This document shows, one piece after another, positions 59,149-64,000 of a stretch of 64,000 nt of DNA. The position numbers were made by a program, and so were the translations under genes. Each line of letters starts with the position of its first letter. Position 1 is the first letter of the stretch. The notes under the pieces were generated by a model, which was given only the letters and a program-made list of their open reading frames with translations, did not search any database and was not told the origin of the DNA. This stretch comes from Lichenicola sp965198655 (lineage in GTDB: Bacteria > Pseudomonadota > Alphaproteobacteria > Acetobacterales > Acetobacteraceae): the NCBI GenBank assembly GCA_965198655.1, contig OZ240668.1:3658001-3722000 (forward strand), given 5' to 3'.

Positions 59149-61596
59149 TCAGAACGCGCTCTTGAAGGTGGCGATGGCGGCGAAGCCCTCGCCGATGTCG
59201 TAGGTCGGTGCGCTGCCGGCGATCAGGGTGCCGTAGCGGCCGACCACGTTCTGCGCATTGGTGGTGATCGAGTTGATGCCGCTCAGGAACTTGTTGTTGG
59301 TCAGGTTGACGAAGTTGAGCTGCAGGGTGGGCGTCCTGGCGTAGCCGATGTCGGGAAGGCGGAGGCCGAGGCCGGCGGCCATCTCGTAGAAGGCCGGGAT
59401 GTGCTGGTCGTTGGTGAAGGTCGAGTACTGCTGGCCGACATAGCGGACGTTCCAGTTGGCGAAGACCTGGCCGTTGTCGAAGTCGAGCGCGAAGGCGCCG
59501 ATGAAGTGCGGGCTCTGCACCGCGGTCTTGCCGGCGGTGGGCACCAGCTCGCCGTTGCCGAGCGTGATGTCGTTGTCGATCGAGGTGTGCAGGTACTGCG
59601 CCGAGACGTAAGGGCGGATGTGGAAGAAGGGCCGCGTGCCGAACTCGGCGTCGATGCCGTCCGAGGTCTGCCCGCCGGCGTCGACGTTGGTGGTGATCGC
59701 GTTGTTGGTGCCGGGAACGGCGCTGATGATCTGGCGGTTGGTGAAGTTGTAGTGGAAGTAGGAGGCCGAGCCCACGAACAGGCTGCCGGTGTAGCGGTAG
59801 CCGGCCTCCTCGGAGATCGAGAACTCGTTCGGCAGGTGGGTGTTGCCGGGCTGGGCGACCGAGCCGTCGACGAAGCTGTAGGTGTTGTAGAGGCTGGTGT
59901 TGACGGGCGCACGGAAGTTGGTCGAGACGCTGGCGAACAGCTGGTTCCTGGCGTCGATCTGGACATGCGCGGACAGGGCCGGCAACGGCTCGCTGGTGTT
60001 CTCGATCGCCTTGTATTGCGGGCCGGGCAGGCTGTTGGTGCCGTCGCGGTTGACGATCGCCTCCTTGAAGCCAGCGTCGAGGATCAGGCGGTCGTTCAGC
60101 AGGGTGACGGTATCGCCGATGAACAGCGTGTTGACCTGGGTGACGGTGTGTATGTTCTGGCCGAGATAGGCGACGCCGTTGGACAGCTTCACGATCTCCT
60201 GGTCGCCCCAGACGCTGGTGGGCTCGCCGTTGAGGCCGACCACGCTGGTGGGCTCGTAGTCGTGATCGTCGGAGTACTCGTACCACCAGCCGCCGTAGAG
60301 CCGGTCATGCGCGCCGAGCTGGTAGTACGCCTTGGTGGTGACGCCGCCGCGCCACTGGTCGTCGATGAAGGCGAGCACGGTGGTCGCGCTGCCGTCGCCG
60401 GGGTTGGCGTTGGGCAGGTTGAGGTTCTGGGCGACCGGCATGGCGCCGAGGTAGTTGCCGGTGTCGAAGCTGGTGAGGCCGATGGTGGCGTTGCCGTAGC
60501 CGTGCCACATGTACGGGATCACATCGATTTCGAGGTCGCTCGTGACGTGGAAGGTCGAGGGGCCGGACAGCTCGAGATTGTGGTACGGGTTGCGGTTGAG
60601 CTTCCAGTACTGGGTGTCGCCATACGGGTTGGCCGGCGTGACGTAGGTGCCGGTGTAGTTGAAGGAGTCCTTGAGCGAGTCCCACTGGTAGAGGGTGGGG
60701 TTGGTGTAGCTGTTCTGCACCGCGTCCTGGTAGGCACCGACCAGGGCGACGCGGTTGCCGTTCCCCCATTCCTTCACGAACTTCCAGTCCGTGTGCAGCC
60801 TGTCGTCGACGCCCGAGCCACGCCAGGCGCGGTCGTGCTGGTTCGAAATCGAGATGAACGCCTTGACCCCGGTGTTGCCGATCAGGCCGGTATCGATGCG
60901 GGCGAACTCGCGGTTGTACTTGTAGGTGCCGTAGCCGTAATCGGCGAGGCCGCCGAAATGGTCGAGCGGATCGCGGTCGTGGAAGGTGAACAAGCCGCCG
61001 GAGCCGTTGATGGTGGGAGTGTCGATGTTCGAGGAGCCCTGCTGCAGGGTCAGCTCGTCGAGGTTCTCGCTGTCGGCGAACTCGGACGGATAGGTGGTGT
61101 AGACGCCGACATCGGCGATCGGGCTGCCTTCCCAGATGAACGCCATCTCGGTCTGGTTGAGGCCGCGCAGCGAGATCGAGCCTCCGGACAGGCCCCACGG
61201 ATCGACCTCGGACACGTCGGCGCCGGGCAGAAGCTGGGTCAGCATGAACGGGCTGGTGGCCGGCGGCTGTTTCAGGATGTAGTCCGTGGTCACCGTGCTG
61301 ATCGACTTCGGCGCGACCTGCACCGTGATCAGGCCGCCGCCGGGTTGCAGGCCGGTGACGCCGTCGGCGGTCTTGTGGGCAGCGGTGCCGGTGACGGTGA
61401 TCGCCTCGCTGTTGGCATCGGCTTTCGCTCTCCCCTGCACGGCTCCGCCGACCGGCGTGTCCGGTGCGTTGGAGGCGGGCGCGACGGCGGGCTGGCTCGT
61501 CTGCGCCTCGGCCGGTCCAGTACCCACCGTCATCGCCGCCATCGTCGAAAGGGCGGTCCCGCAGAGAAGTGCTGTAGGCGCGAAGCGGTTCTTCAT
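59149..61596 (-). CDS. TonB-dependent outer-membrane receptor
   Basis: 815 residues from ATG 61596 (MKNRFAPTALLCGTALSTMA, signal peptide cleaved near PAEAQ). The plug domain includes SISLRGLNQTEMAFIWEG and SSNIDTPTINGSGGLFTF; the C-terminal 22-strand barrel ends with GEGFAAIATFKSAF, with a terminal Phe. It imports a ligand across the outer membrane using TonB. It is convergent with the ABC importer operon, so the same substrate could pass through both; this is inference. No FecI/FecR-type extension or regulator is seen. Confidence 0.93.
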   Translation of the reverse strand: MKNRFAPTALLCGTALSTMAAMTVGTGPAEAQTSQPAVAPASNAPDTPVGGAVQGRAKADANSEAITVTGTAAHKTADGVTGLQPGGGLITVQVAPKSISTVTTDYILKQPPATSPFMLTQLLPGADVSEVDPWGLSGGSISLRGLNQTEMAFIWEGSPIADVGVYTTYPSEFADSENLDELTLQQGSSNIDTPTINGSGGLFTFHDRDPLDHFGGLADYGYGTYKYNREFARIDTGLIGNTGVKAFISISNQHDRAWRGSGVDDRLHTDWKFVKEWGNGNRVALVGAYQDAVQNSYTNPTLYQWDSLKDSFNYTGTYVTPANPYGDTQYWKLNRNPYHNLELSGPSTFHVTSDLEIDVIPYMWHGYGNATIGLTSFDTGNYLGAMPVAQNLNLPNANPGDGSATTVLAFIDDQWRGGVTTKAYYQLGAHDRLYGGWWYEYSDDHDYEPTSVVGLNGEPTSVWGDQEIVKLSNGVAYLGQNIHTVTQVNTLFIGDTVTLLNDRLILDAGFKEAIVNRDGTNSLPGPQYKAIENTSEPLPALSAHVQIDARNQLFASVSTNFRAPVNTSLYNTYSFVDGSVAQPGNTHLPNEFSISEEAGYRYTGSLFVGSASYFHYNFTNRQIISAVPGTNNAITTNVDAGGQTSDGIDAEFGTRPFFHIRPYVSAQYLHTSIDNDITLGNGELVPTAGKTAVQSPHFIGAFALDFDNGQVFANWNVRYVGQQYSTFTNDQHIPAFYEMAAGLGLRLPDIGYARTPTLQLNFVNLTNNKFLSGINSITTNAQNVVGRYGTLIAGSAPTYDIGEGFAAIATFKSAF

Positions 61597-61949
61597 CGGC
61601 CACGGTCCAATCGCGAAACTCGACATTTCGCACTGCAACACCGGTGCCAGCCGAGCCCGATCCTCGTTCCGACGACCAATTAAGCGAGTTCCTGTTGCAG
61701 AAGGGAGACATCGACTCGATGTCCTACATGCCTTGGATTGCTGCGGAAGGCTGGGTGAACGGGAGGACCCGTCGTGATGCCCCCGGCGGCCTCGCGTCCC
61801 GCTCGACCCGTCACGGACGCCGTACGGCAGTTCACGATCAGGTCGTCGCTTTTTGTGATCAGCGTTTGCCCGTCATGGCAAAGCAGGAAGGACCGGACAT
61901 CGGACTTGCGTTGAAGCCGGACATCCGCTTGGCCGTCTCGGCACTTGTC
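61597..61949. other. Intergenic region upstream of the TonB receptor
   Basis: 353 bases between the TonB receptor start and the nucleoside hydrolase stop, both leftward. The open frames on the plus strand have no recognisable content. It must contain the receptor's promoter. I see no riboswitch-like fold by eye, although a computed fold would be needed to exclude one. Confidence 0.4.
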
Positions 61950-62906
61950 CTATGGTCGCGAGCGCGGAGCCTCAAGGCGGCTGGCGAGCAGGCCGAGCAC
62001 GGCTGACCTGTCGATGTCCAGGCAGGCGTTCATGTTGGCCGCGCCACGTTCCTCGATGGTTGCGCCGTCGTCCCTGACGCGGAGGCGGATCGGCACCGCA
62101 CGGCACACCGACGGATCAAGCAGCCAGGCGACCGGGACCACGTCGAACAACACCGGGACAGGTCCCCAGGTGCTGTGCGCTGCCCATTGGGCATAGAGCG
62201 TGGCAAGGACCTGGTCGATCGGATCGGGCTCGACGAAGATGTCGTGACGCATGGCAGCCGGAAGCGCGACCTCTGTGGCGTCCAAGGGCATCATCATGAT
62301 CTTTACACCGCTCTCGACGAGCCGTCGGAAGTCTCCCGGATCCGAGCGAACGTTGTACTCGATGCCTGGCATCCGGCTTGTGGTGCCAGGTGTCTTGCCA
62401 TAGCCGTGACGCACGGAACCACCCATCAGCACCACCTGCCTTAACCGTTTGAAGGTGGCCGGATCACGCGCGATGGCGCCACCGATCGTGCTGGAGGGCG
62501 ATAGGGCAATCAAGGTGATGCTGTCCGCAGGGGCTGCGCGCAGCCGGTCCAACAGCAGCGAGACGGCATCGCGAACCGGCGCGGCAGGTTCGTCGCCCGC
62601 CCATTCGGCCTGGGTGAACGGAGTGGCGTCGGCTGTCGACGGACCGGTGCCGACGGCGACATCATCGCGGCCGGCTTGATGCAGAAGGCGTCGCACCAGT
62701 CGCGTCCGCAGCGCCGTGTCGCCGTAGCTTGTCGTAACGGCTTCGATCCGAAGCTCCGGAGCCCGTAGCAGTAGCGCCAAGGCGAAGGCGTCGTCGATGT
62801 CGTCGCCGACGTCGGTGTCGACGATGACAGGACGTGTCTCGGCAGCGTCGAGGGTGCCGGTTGCCAGAAGCAGCAGCACCGCCGCGCACCGGATCACCCG
62901 TCGCAT
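61950..62906 (-). CDS. Secreted inosine-uridine-type nucleoside hydrolase
   Basis: 318 residues from ATG 62906. MRRVIRCAAVLLLLATGTLD is a signal peptide. The metal and ribose-binding motif VIVDTDVGDDIDDAFALAL starts the mature protein; QVVLMGGSVRHGY and EYNVRSDPGDF and MMPLDATEVALP match the family. It splits ribonucleosides into base and ribose in the periplasm. With the secreted adenosine deaminase it would produce hypoxanthine for uptake by the AzgA-like permease. Confidence 0.9.
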   Translation of the reverse strand: MRRVIRCAAVLLLLATGTLDAAETRPVIVDTDVGDDIDDAFALALLLRAPELRIEAVTTSYGDTALRTRLVRRLLHQAGRDDVAVGTGPSTADATPFTQAEWAGDEPAAPVRDAVSLLLDRLRAAPADSITLIALSPSSTIGGAIARDPATFKRLRQVVLMGGSVRHGYGKTPGTTSRMPGIEYNVRSDPGDFRRLVESGVKIMMMPLDATEVALPAAMRHDIFVEPDPIDQVLATLYAQWAAHSTWGPVPVLFDVVPVAWLLDPSVCRAVPIRLRVRDDGATIEERGAANMNACLDIDRSAVLGLLASRLEAPRSRP

Positions 62907-63129
62907 GGGCTTACATCTCCTGCCCGTCGCAGTACGCCGTATGTTGTGCTGTCGACCAGCCTGTCCAGGCTGGCTGGCATCCCGGATGCGGTTCGGCCGG
63001 AGGTGGACGCGGTGGATCTCGATCTCCGGGACAGGCACGAGGTCCGAGGGCTGAGCAGGACCACCGCCCGATCTCCGCGACAGTTTGTCGCGGCCATCGG
63101 CGTAAACCGTGACGGCCCGAGCCGCCGGC

Positions 63130-63771
63130 TCAGGCGACGCTGTCGCGCCGGTCGCGCAGCTTCACGTAGGCGATCGCGGCGTGCTCGGCGCAGTACGGCT
63201 TGCCCGGCGTCGGCTCGCCGCCACAGAAGTGGAACGCCTTCGTGCCGGGTTCACCCAGCGGCCAGCAGCAGGTCAGCCCGCTGCGGCGGGACGCCGTGGG
63301 CACCACGCGCAGCGGGGCCGGCGCAGGGTCCTCGGCCGAACCGACCGGGCGCGGCGCGGGAGGGCGCGCCGGCGCCGGACGCAGGACCTGGACGTTCCCG
63401 GCCACCGCCTGTTCCGGGACCACGACCACCGGCTCCGGCTCCCTCGCCGACGGAGCCGGAGCCGGCGTCGCCGGCCGTATCGCCGGCACTGCCGCGGCCG
63501 GCTCGCGCGCTGCGGACCCTGGCGTCCCATCGTCCGGCATGGATCGCGCGGCACCCGGGCCGTCCAGCACGGTGCGCTGCGCCTGCAGGCTGGTGCTGGC
63601 CAGTTCCAGCCCCTTGCGGATCGGCGACGGACGCGGCGGCAGGGTCAGCCGGTGCGCCTTGCCGACCACCGCGTTCTTGGTGATCTGCATGCGCCGCCCG
63701 ATCTCGGCGGTGGACAGCCCGTCCTGCCAAAGGCTGCGCAGGCGGCTGATCGACTCCTCGGTCCAGTCCAT
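63130..63771 (-). CDS. gcrA: Cell-cycle regulator GcrA
   Basis: 213 residues from ATG 63771. The N-terminal DNA-binding domain MDWTEESISRLRSLWQDGLS and AEIGRRMQITKNAVVGKAHR is diagnostic of GcrA, the alphaproteobacterial sigma70 co-activator that reads methylated GANTC sites. A Pro/Ala-rich linker follows, and the C-terminal CCWPLGEPGTKAFHFCG and PYCAEHAAIAY box is the sigma-binding domain. It sets the taxonomic class of the organism. Confidence 0.97.
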   Translation of the reverse strand: MDWTEESISRLRSLWQDGLSTAEIGRRMQITKNAVVGKAHRLTLPPRPSPIRKGLELASTSLQAQRTVLDGPGAARSMPDDGTPGSAAREPAAAVPAIRPATPAPAPSAREPEPVVVVPEQAVAGNVQVLRPAPARPPAPRPVGSAEDPAPAPLRVVPTASRRSGLTCCWPLGEPGTKAFHFCGGEPTPGKPYCAEHAAIAYVKLRDRRDSVA

Positions 63772-63891
63772 CGCGAGCCTCCTCCGATCGTCTCGATAGG
63801 AGGAGGCTAAGACAAATGCTGGGGTGTTCCAACCGATCGACCACACAATGTTGTGGACAAGTCGGTGGAGCGATGTCGGCAAATCCTCGAA

Positions 63892-64000
63892 TTAGGTGCG
63901 CAACAACCGGATCCTGCGTCCGTCCACGCCGAGCGAGATCCGTCCCGCCTTGAGAGACAGCGCGTCGGTGCCGAACACCTCGCGCCGCCATCCGGACAAG
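63892..64000 (-). CDS. rnd: Probable ribonuclease D, C-terminal end only
   Basis: The minus strand entering from the right edge reads LSGWRREVFGTDALSLKAG then RISLGVDGRRIRLLRT and a TAA at 63894-63892. The GWRREVFG-x-DAL-x-L-x-G pattern is the usual C-terminus of alphaproteobacterial ribonuclease D, an exonuclease for stable RNA maturation. Only 35 residues are visible, so the assignment is tentative. Confidence 0.5.
   Translation of the reverse strand, partial: LSGWRREVFGTDALSLKAGRISLGVDGRRIRLLRT

Overview
The window is high-GC DNA (about 70% by eye, with a few AT-richer tracts) from an alphaproteobacterium. GcrA, RadA, MlaE/MlaF and the overall gene style fit Acetobacteraceae or a close relative; this assignment is an inference from gene content. 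Nearly all genes are packed head-to-tail, often with 1-4 base start/stop overlaps. No rRNA, tRNA or CRISPR array was seen.

Layout. (1) 1-6.9 kb: the start of a TPR glycosyltransferase (running off the left edge), a C39-like small protein, an mlaE-mlaF-exported protein-radA operon and a UDP-glucuronate decarboxylase. (2) 6.9-7.9 kb: an intact IS5-family element inserted between the decarboxylase gene and a palindromic repeat. (3) 7.9-15 kb: a loose area of glycanases (two GH5-like, one GH16), a glycerate kinase, a hydroxypyruvate isomerase relic and a transposase relic. (4) 15-37 kb: an exopolysaccharide (EPS) locus. One GT4 gene is transcribed leftwards; then about 21 kb of tightly coupled rightward genes encode flippase, glycosyltransferases (ExoA-like, WcaJ/ExoY-like, a GT2-GT4 fusion), Wza-type lipoprotein, Wzc/ExoP-like co-polymerase, Wzy/ExoQ-like polymerase and a GH16 glycanase. 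In the middle sits an unusual cassette: carrier protein, acyl-CoA dehydrogenase-like flavoprotein, amino acid:[carrier protein] ligase (a seryl-tRNA synthetase homologue), DUF1839 protein, GH2 beta-mannosidase-like protein and a double alpha/beta hydrolase. This is the best candidate for an undescribed system, possibly aminoacyl decoration of the polysaccharide. A MASE1-GGDEF-EAL protein closes the locus. (5) 39.7-53.9 kb and 61.9-62.9 kb: purine catabolism. Secreted adenosine deaminase and nucleoside hydrolase, an AzgA-like permease, guanine deaminase, a Rieske oxygenase with divergent LysR regulator (resembling HpxD/HpxR), an FAD enzyme in the urate hydroxylase position, HIU hydrolase, OHCU decarboxylase, PuuE allantoinase, allantoate amidohydrolase and ureidoglycine-glyoxylate aminotransferase make an almost complete route from nucleoside to oxalurate. 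The xanthine-to-urate enzyme is not in the window. (6) 54.2-61.6 kb: a flavin monooxygenase, a four-gene NMT1-type ABC importer and a TonB-dependent receptor, substrate unknown. (7) right edge: gcrA and the last codons of a probable rnd gene.

A dispersed composite palindrome (four full copies of about 116-167 bp and one half copy), bounded by AAGGCCAGG/CCTGGCCTT, lies just after stop codons and probably acts as a terminator. In two places it has become part of a gene's 5' coding end (uraD and the ABC ATPase).
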